A stretch of DNA of 64,000 nt, taken from Methanosarcina sp. KYL-1 (GTDB lineage: Archaea; Halobacteriota; Methanosarcinia; Methanosarcinales; Methanosarcinaceae). The DNA is taken from contig NZ_VOUA01000004.1 of the NCBI RefSeq assembly GCF_024372725.1, positions 1-64,000 on the forward strand. Reading direction: 5' to 3'. Shown here one piece after another: positions 1 through 8,565 of the stretch (its first letter is position 1; every line of letters begins with the position of its first letter). The position numbers and the translations under genes were made by a program. The notes under the pieces were generated by a model. It had not been told where the DNA came from. It worked only from the letters and a program-made list of their open reading frames with translations, and did not search any database.

Positions 1-138
1 AAAGACCTATCAGAGAGAATACACAGTTGTCCTTATTGTGGTCTTACTCTTGATAGAGATCATAATGCTGCTATTAACATTCTGAGATTGGGGCTACAAT
101 CTCTTCAGAATTCTGATAGATGCCCGTCACTTCAGTGA
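1..138 (+). CDS. tnpB: TnpB (OrfB) transposon-associated nuclease, C-terminal fragment
   Basis: The window opens inside this reading frame, and only the last 45 codons are visible, ending in TGA at 136-138. The fragment has the end of the zinc-ribbon (CPYCG, followed by LDRDHNAAINIL), which is the diagnostic C-terminus of TnpB proteins from IS200/IS605- or IS607-type elements. TnpB is an RNA-guided DNA endonuclease that helps retain its insertion sequence. The D of DRDHNAA is expected to be the last RuvC catalytic aspartate. The N-terminal part and any tnpA lie outside the window, so it cannot be said whether the gene is intact. Confidence 0.85.
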   Translation, partial: KDLSERIHSCPYCGLTLDRDHNAAINILRLGLQSLQNSDRCPSLQ

Positions 139-142
139 TGGG
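123..142 (+). other. Hairpin over the tnpB stop codon, possible omega-RNA/right-end structure
   Basis: CCCGTCAC at 123-130 pairs with GTGATGGG at 135-142 (one G-T pair) around a TTCA loop and includes the tnpB stop codon. In TnpB elements the guide (omega) RNA overlaps the 3' end of tnpB and the element end follows a few tens of bases later. Position and shape fit, but the element boundary itself was not determined. Confidence 0.35.
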
Positions 143-278
143 AGTAGTCACCCTGACTCATTCGTATAGCAATAAAAAATGTTCCTGTGGAATCCGTGGA
201 AACTTCTAACGGTATTTTCCTCTGAACATTGCCCGGAAAATCTCCCATCGGAACATCACCTATATGCAATTTTCAAGT

Positions 279-1325
279 TTAGCAAACTCTCGGGATCGGG
301 TCTCCTGCAGGCACGTCCACGTAACGCATACCGCCGAAACGGTTCCTGAGGAGTACTTCGCCTTTGTTTTCGGAGGTGACTTCCCCTATGAGGGCTGCAT
401 CCCTGCCGTAGGGGTGCTGCCTGAGGATGGAAAGGACTTCTTCTTCGAAGCCGGCTTTCACTCCTATGACGGCTTTGCCTTCGTTTGCGACTTCCAGGGG
501 GTCAAGGCCGAGCATCTCGCAGGCTGCAGTGACTGCGGGCTTATAGGGGATTCTGTCTTCTTCGAGCAGGACGGTTACTCCGGATTTGGCTGCCATCTCG
601 TTGAGGGCGTTTGCAAGCCCCCCGCGGGTCGGGTCTTTCATGGCGGTGATGACAGGTTTACCTTCCGGGGTCCTGAGTTTCAGGAGGGGCTCGATGAGCT
701 TCCAGAGGGGTGCTGAGTCCGATACCAGGTCGGTATCGAAGTCAAAACCTTCCCTGTGGGCCATGAGGGAGATCCCGTGGTCCCCAATGGTGCCCGTGAC
801 CAGGATTTTGTTTCCCGGGGAGAGCCCCGAGTCCCTTACCGGGCAGTCCGTGATCCCCAGGCCTGCGGTGTTAAGGATGATCGAGTCAAGAGCGCTTTTT
901 TCCACGGTCTTGGTATCTCCGGTTATGACGGGGACGCCGGCTTCGGCTGCAGTATCTCCCAGGGTTTTGATGATTACCTCAAAGTCTTTAAGGGGGAAAC
1001 CTTCGGGAACGATAACTGCGCAGGTCAGGGCCAGGGGCTTTGCCCCCATGACCGTGAGGTCGTTGATCGTGCCTGCAGCAGCCAGCCTTCCTATGTTCGT
1101 GTCCGGGAAGAAGGCAGGGGTTATCACGTGGCTGTCCGTTGTCAGCACGAGTTCGGAGTTCGGGCCGAAGGCTTCAAGCCTGACCGTGGACCCGTCGTCC
1201 AGGCTCTCAAGCCCGACAGAGCCTGCGCTCTTGCTGCTCAAGTTTTTCAGGATTATCTCCCCGATCAGTGCCTGCATTACCTCTCCGCCTGCGCCGTGTT
1301 CAAGGGAAATCGTACCGGCTTTCAT
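279..1325 (-). CDS. hypE: Hydrogenase maturation protein HypE (carbamoyl dehydratase)
   Basis: This 348-residue protein has the length and sequence of HypE. HypE accepts a carbamoyl group from HypF on its C-terminal cysteine and dehydrates it to the thiocyanate that supplies the cyanide ligands of the [NiFe] active-site iron. The sequence starts with the typical MKAGTISLEHGAGGEVMQ region, has the PurM/AIR-synthase-like ATP-binding fold segments (TGDTKTVEK, DPTRGGLANALNEMA) and ends in the required PRVC. The ATG at 1325 lies 12 bases after the hypB stop codon, so it is the last gene of the minus-strand hypC-D-A-B-E operon. No hypF is present in the window. Confidence 0.95.
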   Translation of the reverse strand: MKAGTISLEHGAGGEVMQALIGEIILKNLSSKSAGSVGLESLDDGSTVRLEAFGPNSELVLTTDSHVITPAFFPDTNIGRLAAAGTINDLTVMGAKPLALTCAVIVPEGFPLKDFEVIIKTLGDTAAEAGVPVITGDTKTVEKSALDSIILNTAGLGITDCPVRDSGLSPGNKILVTGTIGDHGISLMAHREGFDFDTDLVSDSAPLWKLIEPLLKLRTPEGKPVITAMKDPTRGGLANALNEMAAKSGVTVLLEEDRIPYKPAVTAACEMLGLDPLEVANEGKAVIGVKAGFEEEVLSILRQHPYGRDAALIGEVTSENKGEVLLRNRFGGMRYVDVPAGDPIPRVC

Positions 1326-1337
1326 ACTGGCCTCTCT

Positions 1338-2009
1338 TCAGTTACTTTTGCCTTCTTTAGCTTTCATGAGCCCGATTTCGATGAAGCCTATCCAGGTCTC
1401 CAGGCTTTCCCAGTCGTGCTTCGAAGTCAGGAGGACAGGCACGTCGGGGTTGAGGGAAAGGATGTCCTCATGCATTTTTTCCGGATCTGCGTCAACGGCT
1501 CCGGCAAGGTCTACCTTATTTATGATTGCAAGCTCGGCAGTCTTGAAAATCATCGGGTGTTTAAGGATGATGTCGTCTCCTTCGCTCACGCTCACGGCCA
1601 CGACCCTGAGGTGTTCTCCCAGCTTGAAGTCTACGGGACAGATCAGGTTGCCCACGTTCTCGATTAGCAGGAGGTCCGTGTTTTCAAGGTCGATCTCTTT
1701 TAAGGCGTTTTCTACCAGCTTTGCGTCCAGGTGGCATTCCTTGCCCGTGTTTGCAGGGACTGTCGGCACCCCGAGTTTCCTGAACCTGGAAGCGTCCATT
1801 TCTGCGATCACATCGCCTGCAATCACGGCGATCCTGTACCTGTCTTTCAGGTGTTTGATCGCCTCTTCGATCAGGGTGGTCTTACCTGACCCGATTGCCC
1901 CCATGACGTTTACGGCAAAGATGCCGTGCTTATCAAGGTTCTTCCTGTTTTTTTCGGCAAGCTTGTCGTTTGCCTTAAAGACGTCATGTCCCATGTGGAT
2001 TACGTGCAT
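1338..2009 (-). CDS. hypB: Hydrogenase nickel incorporation GTPase HypB
   Basis: HypB is the SIMIBI-class GTPase that delivers nickel to the hydrogenase large subunit together with HypA. The P-loop is GAIGSGKTT about 40 residues in. The switch/metal region NVGNLICPVDFKLGEH supplies the cysteine and nearby residues used for metal binding at the dimer interface, and NKVDLAG is the guanine-specificity motif. There is no histidine-rich nickel-storage N-terminus. The chosen start is the ATG of MHVIHMGHDV. An in-frame GTG at 2024 and an ATG at 2015 also exist; GTGAT just upstream can act as ribosome-binding site. Unlike the other hyp genes it is separated from the preceding gene (hypA) by about 300 bp of repeated DNA. 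Confidence 0.93.
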   Translation of the reverse strand: MHVIHMGHDVFKANDKLAEKNRKNLDKHGIFAVNVMGAIGSGKTTLIEEAIKHLKDRYRIAVIAGDVIAEMDASRFRKLGVPTVPANTGKECHLDAKLVENALKEIDLENTDLLLIENVGNLICPVDFKLGEHLRVVAVSVSEGDDIILKHPMIFKTAELAIINKVDLAGAVDADPEKMHEDILSLNPDVPVLLTSKHDWESLETWIGFIEIGLMKAKEGKSN

Positions 2010-2133
2010 CAACATAAATATCACTTCAGAATTCTTAATCAGCCACTTTTTGCCTGGTCAGTCCTTTGACAGGCTTTTGATTTATTTAAGTTCGGGAACC
2101 GATTCGAATGAAGGACCAATTAGTTGTCGAATT

Positions 2134-2276
2134 GACCAATTCTTTCGGTTGAACGGATCAATTAATTAGTTGGATCAGTGGACCAATTCTTTCGGTTGAA
2201 TGGATCAATTAATTAGTTGGATCGAATGGACCAATTCTTTCGGTTGAATGGGTCAATTAGCTTTCTCGAATGGATC
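2134..2276. repeat. Tandem repeat, 47-48 bp unit, three copies, between hypA and hypB
   Basis: The segment GACCAATTCTTTCGGTTGA begins at 2134, 2181 and 2229, each followed by a similar GGATCAATTAATTAG tract. Shorter degenerate pieces (GAATGGATCGATTAG) continue to about 2288. The repeat fills the only sizeable gap (2025-2318) in the hyp operon. No gene is seen in it. Confidence 0.85.
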
Positions 2277-2318
2277 GATTAGTTGGATTGGCATGTTCAG
2301 CCAGTTTCCTGAGCCGGC

Positions 2319-2720
2319 TTACTGTACCTGTTCAGTTTCAATATCGATGCTTTTTATGACCAGCTCTCGGCCGCCTGTGATCCGGGCCTGTTTCCCGCAT
2401 GCAGGGCATTTGAGGGCAGCGACGTACTCCAGCAGTTCGCTCAGGAGTTCGTCCCTTTCTCCGGCCTGTGCTTCATCGACTGTGCCCGTGTACCCGCATT
2501 CGCACTCAAGGGAGGGGGGTATCATCTCGACAATGAATTTTGCACCTTCGGCAATGCTGCCTTCGGCAAGGGCCCCGAAGCAGAAGCTTAACTGTTCGGG
2601 GTTCGTGTGGGTAAGCCTGCCCATCTCAAGGGTCACGGACCTTACCTCGGAAGCTCCGTGAGCTCTGGCGGCTGCTATCACCTGTTCGAAGATCTCGCAG
2701 GCAATGGAGTATTCATGCAA
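2319..2720 (-). CDS. hypA: Hydrogenase nickel metallochaperone HypA
   Basis: HypA binds nickel through its N-terminal MHE and works with HypB to load the large subunit. The start is placed at TTG 2720-2718, because this gives the conserved (M)HEYSIACEIFEQV N-terminus and a normal length of 133 residues; the frame runs open further upstream but only as a shadow of hypD. The ribosome-binding site GGAGG lies inside the last codons of hypD, and the two genes overlap by 8 bp. The structural zinc site is CxC (LECECGYTG) plus CPACG, with a long archaeal-type insertion between them. A start placed at an upstream ATG would be wrong because the nickel-binding His2 would no longer be N-terminal. Confidence 0.9.
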   Translation of the reverse strand: MHEYSIACEIFEQVIAAARAHGASEVRSVTLEMGRLTHTNPEQLSFCFGALAEGSIAEGAKFIVEMIPPSLECECGYTGTVDEAQAGERDELLSELLEYVAALKCPACGKQARITGGRELVIKSIDIETEQVQ

Positions 2721-3837
2721 GCCTGCTGCCTCCTTCCCTGGAGTACCTGAACCAGTTGTAGCACATCCCCTCAAGGCTGACCATGCAGGGGCCTGAAGGG
2801 GTTTTCGGGGTACATTCTTTCCCGAAGTTCGGGCACTGGGAGGGCTTTGCTTTTCCTGTGAGGATAGCTGCACAGATGCAGCGCTTTTTATCCTTTCTTT
2901 CAGCTTTTTCCCGGATTTCCTCGAGGGCAGAAGAATAGAGTTCTTCATGCTTTTTTGCGGCATTCTGTCCCTCAAACTCCTTCTTTAAAACCAGCCCCGA
3001 ATCCTTGATCTCCCCGATTCCTCTCCATTCGGAGCCTGAGGTCTCGAACACTTCCTCCATCATTTTCAGGGCAATCAGGTTTCCTTCGGGTTTCACTGCC
3101 CTGGGGTAACCGTTGTCCACCCTTGCGGCTCCTGCTTCGGCCTGGGCAAGGAGAAGGGTTATCCCGAGGAGGATGTCCCGGGCCTCAAACCCGCTAACAA
3201 CAACAGGAAAGCCTTTTTTTGCCAGGGGTTCAAAGGGTTTTGTCCCGATGATGGTTGCAACATGCCCGGGGGCAATAAAGGCATCCACCTCGGTATCTTT
3301 TGCAAGCAGGTCGATAGCGGGGGGGGTCCGCTTCTGGGAAGCCAGGAGGCTGAAGTTTTCCGGCACTCCCCTGAGGAGCACTGCTGCGTTTGCGGGGACC
3401 GTGGTCTCAAACCCGATCCCGAAAAAGATCACTTCCTGGCCGGGTTTCTTTTCGGCCAGGGCCACGGCATCGTCGATGCTGTAGACCATCCTCACGTCTG
3501 CCCCTTCGGACTTTGCGTCCAGCAAACTTCCGGCCGAGCCGGGGACCCGCATCATGTCCCCGAAAGTGACCACGGCAGCTCCGCTTTTTGCAAGGGCGAT
3601 TGCAATGTCGATATCCGCTTCGGGAGTAACGCAGACCGGACAGCCCGGGCCGCTGATTACCTCAATTTCCTCGGGAAGCACACTTCTAAGCCCGTATTTT
3701 GCTATGGTCCTCTCGTGTGTGCCGCAGACGTGCATGATGCGAAGCGGACGGGCAGAGGCTTCGATCCGTTCAAGGAGCTTTTTTTCAAGCTCAGGAATAG
3801 TTTGCTTTGGAGCGGAGTTTTCGTTTTCCATTTCCAT
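2713..3837 (-). CDS. hypD: Hydrogenase maturation protein HypD (Fe-S scaffold)
   Basis: HypD, with HypC, is the scaffold on which Fe(CN)2CO is assembled for [NiFe] hydrogenases. The 374-residue protein shows the family hallmarks: MHVCGTHE near residue 38, GPGCPVCVTP, FGIGFETTVP, GHVATIIGT, and a C-terminal [4Fe-4S] cysteine set (CPNFGKECTP, GPCMVS, GMCYNW). It starts at an ATG 26 bp after the hypC stop and overlaps hypA at its end, which indicates co-transcription and probably coupled translation. Confidence 0.96.
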   Translation of the reverse strand: MEMENENSAPKQTIPELEKKLLERIEASARPLRIMHVCGTHERTIAKYGLRSVLPEEIEVISGPGCPVCVTPEADIDIAIALAKSGAAVVTFGDMMRVPGSAGSLLDAKSEGADVRMVYSIDDAVALAEKKPGQEVIFFGIGFETTVPANAAVLLRGVPENFSLLASQKRTPPAIDLLAKDTEVDAFIAPGHVATIIGTKPFEPLAKKGFPVVVSGFEARDILLGITLLLAQAEAGAARVDNGYPRAVKPEGNLIALKMMEEVFETSGSEWRGIGEIKDSGLVLKKEFEGQNAAKKHEELYSSALEEIREKAERKDKKRCICAAILTGKAKPSQCPNFGKECTPKTPSGPCMVSLEGMCYNWFRYSREGGSRLA

Positions 3838-3863
3838 CAGTCCGTTTCTTCAGGGAATGCCCT

Positions 3864-4109
3864 TCAAAGGGCTTCTCCGCCGTCCAGGCCGGCCATTTGT
3901 CGGAGGAGGCGCATGGTCTCTTCTCCCTCTTCTTCCGAGATCTCCGAAATCGCATAACCCACATGGACAAGCACGTATTTCCCGAGCAGGGATTCGCTGG
4001 CCCCCCCCAGAAGGTCCATGTTCACGTCTCTGCAGATCCCGCCCATGTCAACAGTGGCGATGTTTTCGCTGACGATGGCTTTGACTTTTCCAGGAATAGC
4101 TATACACAT
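3864..4109 (-). CDS. hypC: Hydrogenase assembly chaperone HypC
   Basis: This small 81-residue protein begins MCIAIPGKV, the signature of HypC/HybG chaperones. Cys2 holds the Fe(CN)2CO group with HypD and then guards the large subunit until nickel is inserted. AGAGGTAAC directly before the ATG is a good ribosome-binding site. It is the first gene of the minus-strand hyp operon and is transcribed away from vhoG across a roughly 700-bp intergenic region, so the maturation genes and the first hydrogenase set diverge from a shared control region. Confidence 0.95.
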   Translation of the reverse strand: MCIAIPGKVKAIVSENIATVDMGGICRDVNMDLLGGASESLLGKYVLVHVGYAISEISEEEGEETMRLLRQMAGLDGGEAL

Positions 4110-4205
4110 GTTACCTCTGCTGTTTTTCTCACAGATATTAATTTATGGGATATTTTTGTTAAAAGCGTTGATAAGTAAAAACCAATATGTGAAAATCTTT
4201 TTCAG

Positions 4206-4345
4206 GGCTCTGTTCCTTTCAGGACTTTATTCTTTATAGGCTCTGTTCCTTTCAGGACTTTATTCCTTATAGGCTCTGTTCCTTTCAGGACTTTATTCCT
4301 TATAGGCTCTGTTCCTTTCAGGACTTTATTCCTTATAGGCTCTGT
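4206..4345. repeat. Tandem repeat, 33 bp unit, four full copies, between hypC and vhoG
   Basis: Copies starting GGCTCTGTTCCTTTCAGGAC begin at 4206, 4239, 4272 and 4305, and a partial diverged fifth begins at 4338. The unit is a multiple of three, so open frames cross it (giving an 11-residue repeat), but no ribosome-binding site or homologous protein supports coding. The rest of the hypC-vhoG interval (4110-4205 and 4346-4806) shows only AT-rich DNA and the vhoG promoter. Confidence 0.9.
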
Positions 4346-4679
4346 TTCTGAAAGGGAGCCTGCTTCCCGGGAACTTATGTACATGTTTTGTGTACACGTC
4401 TTTAACCTGTACAATATTAGTTTTGCCGTACTTAAACCGTTTATTTCTCCCAAAAATGCATCTCTCTACTTCCTTCTTCCTGCCGGGGCAAGACTTCGCA
4501 GGTGGGTGAAGCACATTGGAAACCTGCAGATTTTTCTGGAAAATAAATATCCGGTGAAAATTATTTTTCGCATTTCTATAGTTCTCTTTTATAACCTTTT
4601 TGTTTTTAGGTTTTTTGTAAGTAACTTTCAGTTGTTTTTTCCTTCTGATCCTGCAGCTTCTTCAAAGTATTCAAAAAAA

Positions 4680-4689
4680 TTTATATATA
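4680..4689 (+). promoter_or_regulatory. TATA box of the vhoGA operon
   Basis: TTTATATATA at 4680-4689 is preceded by a purine-rich A-tract as expected for a BRE. A start point about 25 bases downstream would give a leader of about 95 nt before the vhoG ATG at 4807. This is inferred from sequence only. Confidence 0.5.
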
Positions 4690-4806
4690 TTCGTCTTATA
4701 TTTTGATAATGTTGAGTATTTTATAAAGTTGTGTAAAATTCAGTTTCATGCTCTTTTGCATGCCTATCCCGGAAAAATTCCGAAAAACCTTTTTTGTGAT
4801 CATATG

Positions 4807-5955
4807 ATGAACAAAAACAACCCACATGATTCCGAAAAAACGGAAAAACCCGATTTTTTTAACATGGACCGACGAACGTTCCTGAAGGCTGCCTGCCTCC
4901 TTGGGGCATCTGCATTCCTGGGGACGTACCGGACAGAACTCGTAAGTGCCCTGGAGATGGCGGAGACAAAGATCGTCTGGCTGCACGGGGCCGAATGTAC
5001 GGGCTGCACCGAGTCCCTCTTAAACGGAGGTGACCCTGACGTGATTGCGGCTCTCTCTGCTCTTAACACTAAGCTTGCCTACCATGAGACCCTTCTTGCC
5101 GGGCAGGGCATCTTTGTAGACGATAAGCCTGCAAACAATGCCGAGCTGAATTCCGAAATTCTTGTTGACGAACTTATAACGGAAGGAAATTACATCCTGG
5201 TCGTCGAAGGTGCAATCCCGAACGGGCCAAACGGTTCCGGGCGCTTCTTCGTGGTAGGGGACCGGACTTTTAAGGAACTCTTTGCAAAAGCTGCCGGGAA
5301 TGCCAGCGCAATCCTTGCAGTCGGGACCTGTGCAGCCTATGGCGGTATCAACTCTGCCAGCAGTGCAATCGCACAGCTTACGGACTACAGGGGGGTAGCT
5401 TTCAAAGGGGCCGACAGTTCCGGGGGTATGCTCCGGGAACTCGGCATAAACAAGCCGGTTATAAACATTCCAGGCTGTCCTGCACACCCGGACTGGATTT
5501 TATTGACCCTGAGTGCTGTGGTACTCGGAAAAATAAAGGTTCCTTCCGATCTCCCCTCGGTCCTGGACCGGTACGGAAGGCCCCGGGCTTATTTCGATGA
5601 AGATGTTCATGATGAATGTCCCCGCCACGAGTATTATGAGAGGGACGAATTCGATACTGAGATCGGCGGGCATAAATGCCTTTTAAAACTCGGGTGCAAG
5701 GGCAAACATGCAAATGCGGACTGTTCGATTCGCAAGTGGAACGGTGGGGCCAGCATGTGCGTCCAGGCGGGCTCTCCCTGTATAGCCTGTGTGGAACCGG
5801 GATTCCCTGACTCTTCGAGGCCTTTTTACCAGCCGGGGTCGGGCAGCTCTTTGGAGGGTGATTCACACAGTTCGGATTCAGATGAGGGAGATTCTTATGA
5901 AAAATATTCCCGTGACAAGAGCTCTGATTACAGAAAAATAAGGAGGGATGATTAA
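4807..5955 (+). CDS. vhoG: [NiFe] hydrogenase small subunit, Vho-type, with atypical hydrophilic C-terminus
   Basis: This is the electron-transferring small subunit carrying three Fe-S clusters. The N-terminus has a Tat signal ([20 protein letters not shown]), so the G-A dimer is exported to the outer face of the membrane. Cluster ligands are visible: [38 protein letters not shown] and [14 protein letters not shown]. The start is the second of two adjacent ATGs (4804, 4807) behind GTGATC; the frame is open further upstream without support. Its C-terminus differs from the other two copies: the hydrophobic anchor-like helix is absent and is replaced after about residue 340 by a Ser/Asp/Glu/Lys-rich tail. 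The downstream operon lacks a cytochrome b gene. Confidence 0.93.
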   Translation: MNKNNPHDSEKTEKPDFFNMDRRTFLKAACLLGASAFLGTYRTELVSALEMAETKIVWLHGAECTGCTESLLNGGDPDVIAALSALNTKLAYHETLLAGQGIFVDDKPANNAELNSEILVDELITEGNYILVVEGAIPNGPNGSGRFFVVGDRTFKELFAKAAGNASAILAVGTCAAYGGINSASSAIAQLTDYRGVAFKGADSSGGMLRELGINKPVINIPGCPAHPDWILLTLSAVVLGKIKVPSDLPSVLDRYGRPRAYFDEDVHDECPRHEYYERDEFDTEIGGHKCLLKLGCKGKHANADCSIRKWNGGASMCVQAGSPCIACVEPGFPDSSRPFYQPGSGSSLEGDSHSSDSDEGDSYEKYSRDKSSDYRKIRRDD

Positions 5956-5957
5956 AA

Positions 5958-7745
5958 ATGGTAAAAGTTACAGTAGACCCCTTAACAAGGATCGAGGGTC
6001 ACCTCCGCCTGTCCACCGAAGTCAACTCCGAAGGCATAGTAACCGATGCTCAAAGTTCAGCTTTACTCTTCCGGGGCTTTGAACGCATCCTCCAGAACCA
6101 GGACCCAAGGGACGCAGCACTTCTTACACAGCGGATCTGCGGGGTCTGCCCGACTTCCCACTCCCTTGCAGCCGCAGGTGCCCTTGACCAGCTCTTCGGG
6201 GTTGCCGAAAGTGTTCCCAAGGATGCCCTTGTTGCAAGGAACATCAACCAGGCTTTAAACACAATTGCAAGCCATGCAACCCACATCTATGTCCTCTGGG
6301 GCCCTGACCTTGCAAACCCCGCTTACCGCGATGTCCTCACCCCTCTCGGGGAAACCGGAAGCGCTTTGTGGAAGGAACTCTTGGGCCGTTTTGCTCCCAT
6401 CAGCTACAAGCTTGACGGCGTCCCCGTTCCCGTAGGTTCTTCTTACCTTGCAGCGATCCCCGAAAAGAAGCGCCTTCAGGAGGCCATTGCCGTAATCGGC
6501 GGCAAGATGCCCCACCAGGTCACTTCCTATCCCGGCGGCTACACTTACAAGCCCACCATTGCAGACATCGGCAAACTTTCTTCTTATTACCTGCAGGTCA
6601 TGGACTTCGTTTCAAAGTACACCCTTAGGGTTTCCTTTGAAGACTGGATTGAAAACACCTATAAGGCAAGTTCCCCCCAGAAGGCCGTTTCTTTCGTGCT
6701 TGAACACCTGCAGGGCCTTGTTGACAAAACCGCAGGTTCCAACAACTTCACCCGGGAAGTCGGCTGGGGAGATGCTGAGTTCTATGCTGCCTTCGGGTCC
6801 GAACTTGTTGGAGAAACCCTCCTCGGGCTTCCTGCCAGCCTGAAGCATGACAGGAACGGCGGGTACAGCGACCCCTCAAAGATTGCTTTCCTTGCATACG
6901 GCGCTTTCTACAAGCCTGAAAACGGGGACGGGTATGACCCTAACAGCCCTGCAGGCGACCGCTTCCAGACATCCGGCATTGTGACCGGAAACCTCGAATA
7001 CCAGAACTTTGACGCAAGCAAGATCACCGAAAGTGTTGCCCACTCCTTTTACGAAGGTTCGGGCGACCTCCACCCCTCAAAGGGTGAGACCAACCCTGTG
7101 GGCGATCCTGCCGAAATCCGCTATGATCGGGGACCTGATAGCAGGTATACCTGGTCAAAGGCCCCGAGGTATGATGGTATTCCCTGTGAAGTCGGGCCTC
7201 TCGCCCGCCTGCTTGCAATGAAGGAACCGCTGGTTACCGGGCTTGCCCTTGCCTTTGCGGAGAACGGCTACTCTGCGGCCAACACCTACACAAGGATGAT
7301 GGCCCGGATTCAGGAAACCGCAATTATTGCAAACGAGCTCCTTAAATGGGTAACCGTTGACTACGACCCTAACGGCAAGATTGCCGTGCACACTGACCTT
7401 TCCATGGCAAAGGATTCGCAGGGCATGGGCCTCTGGGAAGCCCCCCGCGGTGCCCTCGGGCACTGGGTCTCCACAGACAGCAACTCTAAGGTCATAAGCT
7501 ACCAGCCCGTGGTCCCGAGTACATGGAACTTCTCCCCACGGGACAGCTCGGGAACTCCGGGTCCTGTGGAACAGGCTTTGATCGGGACTAAAATCAGTGC
7601 GGTAGAAAACGCTCTTGGTGTCGATTATGCTAACCCGGTCAACATCCTCCATGTCGGAAGGTCATACGATCCGTGTATTGCTTGCGCTGTTCACACCATT
7701 GACCTTACCGGGAAAAACACTCCAGCTACTTTAAAGCTGGTCTGA
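5958..7745 (+). CDS. vhoA: [NiFe] hydrogenase large subunit, Vho-type
   Basis: This 595-residue subunit binds the NiFe(CN)2CO active site. Both ligand motifs are present: [10 protein letters not shown] near residue 60 and DPCIACAVH near the end. The 16 residues after the final His form the C-terminal extension that a maturation protease must remove. The gene follows vhoG by 2 bp behind AAGGAGGGATGATT. It is nearly identical to vhtA (9725-11512), with long perfectly identical DNA blocks separated by a diverged stretch, which indicates gene conversion. No vhoC or protease gene follows, so maturation probably relies on VhtD at 12500. Confidence 0.95.
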   Translation: MVKVTVDPLTRIEGHLRLSTEVNSEGIVTDAQSSALLFRGFERILQNQDPRDAALLTQRICGVCPTSHSLAAAGALDQLFGVAESVPKDALVARNINQALNTIASHATHIYVLWGPDLANPAYRDVLTPLGETGSALWKELLGRFAPISYKLDGVPVPVGSSYLAAIPEKKRLQEAIAVIGGKMPHQVTSYPGGYTYKPTIADIGKLSSYYLQVMDFVSKYTLRVSFEDWIENTYKASSPQKAVSFVLEHLQGLVDKTAGSNNFTREVGWGDAEFYAAFGSELVGETLLGLPASLKHDRNGGYSDPSKIAFLAYGAFYKPENGDGYDPNSPAGDRFQTSGIVTGNLEYQNFDASKITESVAHSFYEGSGDLHPSKGETNPVGDPAEIRYDRGPDSRYTWSKAPRYDGIPCEVGPLARLLAMKEPLVTGLALAFAENGYSAANTYTRMMARIQETAIIANELLKWVTVDYDPNGKIAVHTDLSMAKDSQGMGLWEAPRGALGHWVSTDSNSKVISYQPVVPSTWNFSPRDSSGTPGPVEQALIGTKISAVENALGVDYANPVNILHVGRSYDPCIACAVHTIDLTGKNTPATLKLV

Positions 7746-7813
7746 GGGACTCCGGATTTAACTCTTCCATCCGGATAGCCATCCTCCAGGTCCGGAATTT
7801 TGAAAGGAAGGTC

Positions 7814-7845
7814 GGTATCCTTTAAATCCATGGTTTAAAGGTACC
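7814..7845 (+). terminator. Strong inverted repeat after vhoA, likely end of the vhoGA transcript
   Basis: GGTA-t-CCTTTAAA (7814-7826) pairs with TTTAAAGG-TACC (7834-7845) around TCCATGG, giving 12 pairs with one bulged base, 69 bp after the vhoA stop. There is no long T-run directly after it, so the effect could also be mRNA 3'-end stabilisation. Confidence 0.5.
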
Positions 7846-8471
7846 GCCCCTTTTCATGCTTTTTTTCGAGGAACTTGAACGGAGGCATGATGGGTTTGCC
7901 TGTGCTGCAAATCTTTTTTCTCGGGGAAACCTGGTTTCCTGGCGTTCCTGTTCTGTCGTTCAGGGGAAAAGGCATTCTGATAAATGGCATTCTTTCAAAA
8001 AGCTCAGGCTGAAAAATGAAAGGAAATATCTCTTTTTCGGGTTTATTTGTTATTTTGAACCTGTTTGGTGTTTTCTCTATTGTTTACCCTTTATATACGA
8101 AAATCTTTATTAGATTTTGCTATGTTTTTCTGTTTATTTTGTATAAATTTCAGTTTGTATAATTAATACACTATAGTATCTTTTTTCATAGTATTAATAC
8201 TATTATTAAACAATTTTTCATCGTTTTTTATCTTTTTGATTTTCAGAATCGGTTTTCCAACTTTTATCATTTTTTATTACTTATACTTCCATCCGCCCTC
8301 TTTCTTTGTGGTTTGCTGGATATATATGTGCACCAGAGTACGGTGTCAATTTTGGCTATTTTTTATATAATTTGCAAAATTATAAAATCTTACATTCTTT
8401 TTAATTATATATTTATTTTCAGATGTAAAAACCCTTAAATACTATCCCCTCATTGAGAACATTATCGGTAG
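7846..8471. other. AT-rich intergenic region before vhtG with a 16-bp perfect palindrome
   Basis: No convincing gene is seen. The region becomes very AT-rich after 8100. It holds the perfect palindrome ATAGTATTAATACTAT at 8188-8203, close to a partial relative (ACACTATAGTAT) just upstream. The site lies nearly 300 bp before the vht TATA box, so a role as operator is only a possibility. Confidence 0.4.
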
Positions 8472-8494
8472 ATTTATAAAGGTATTTATATAAT
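8472..8494 (+). promoter_or_regulatory. Two overlapping TATA-like elements of the vhtGACD operon
   Basis: ATTTATAAAG at 8472-8481 and TTTATATAAT at 8485-8494 both match archaeal TATA boxes and lie 70-95 bp before the vhtG ATG at 8566. Which one is used cannot be told from sequence. Confidence 0.5.
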
Positions 8495-8565
8495 TGCGGT
8501 GGACATTAAAGAATAATTTTCCTTTCAGACATATAATTTGGGTTAAAAAACAAGATGTGGTAGAG

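Noticed and set aside
586-2169. Long plus-strand ORF of 527 codons opposite hypE and hypB
   Set aside because: It is antisense to two certain genes and has low-complexity Ser/Arg-rich composition typical of shadow frames in GC-rich genes.
4202-4453. Minus-strand ORF with an 11-residue repeat (GTEPIRNKVLK)
   Set aside because: It is only the translation of the 33-bp tandem repeat; no ribosome-binding site, no family and no sensible codon pattern outside the repeat.
7856-8113. 85-codon ORF after vhoA as a possible missing vhoC
   Set aside because: The sequence has no similarity to VhtC, no conserved histidines in helices and poor codon use.
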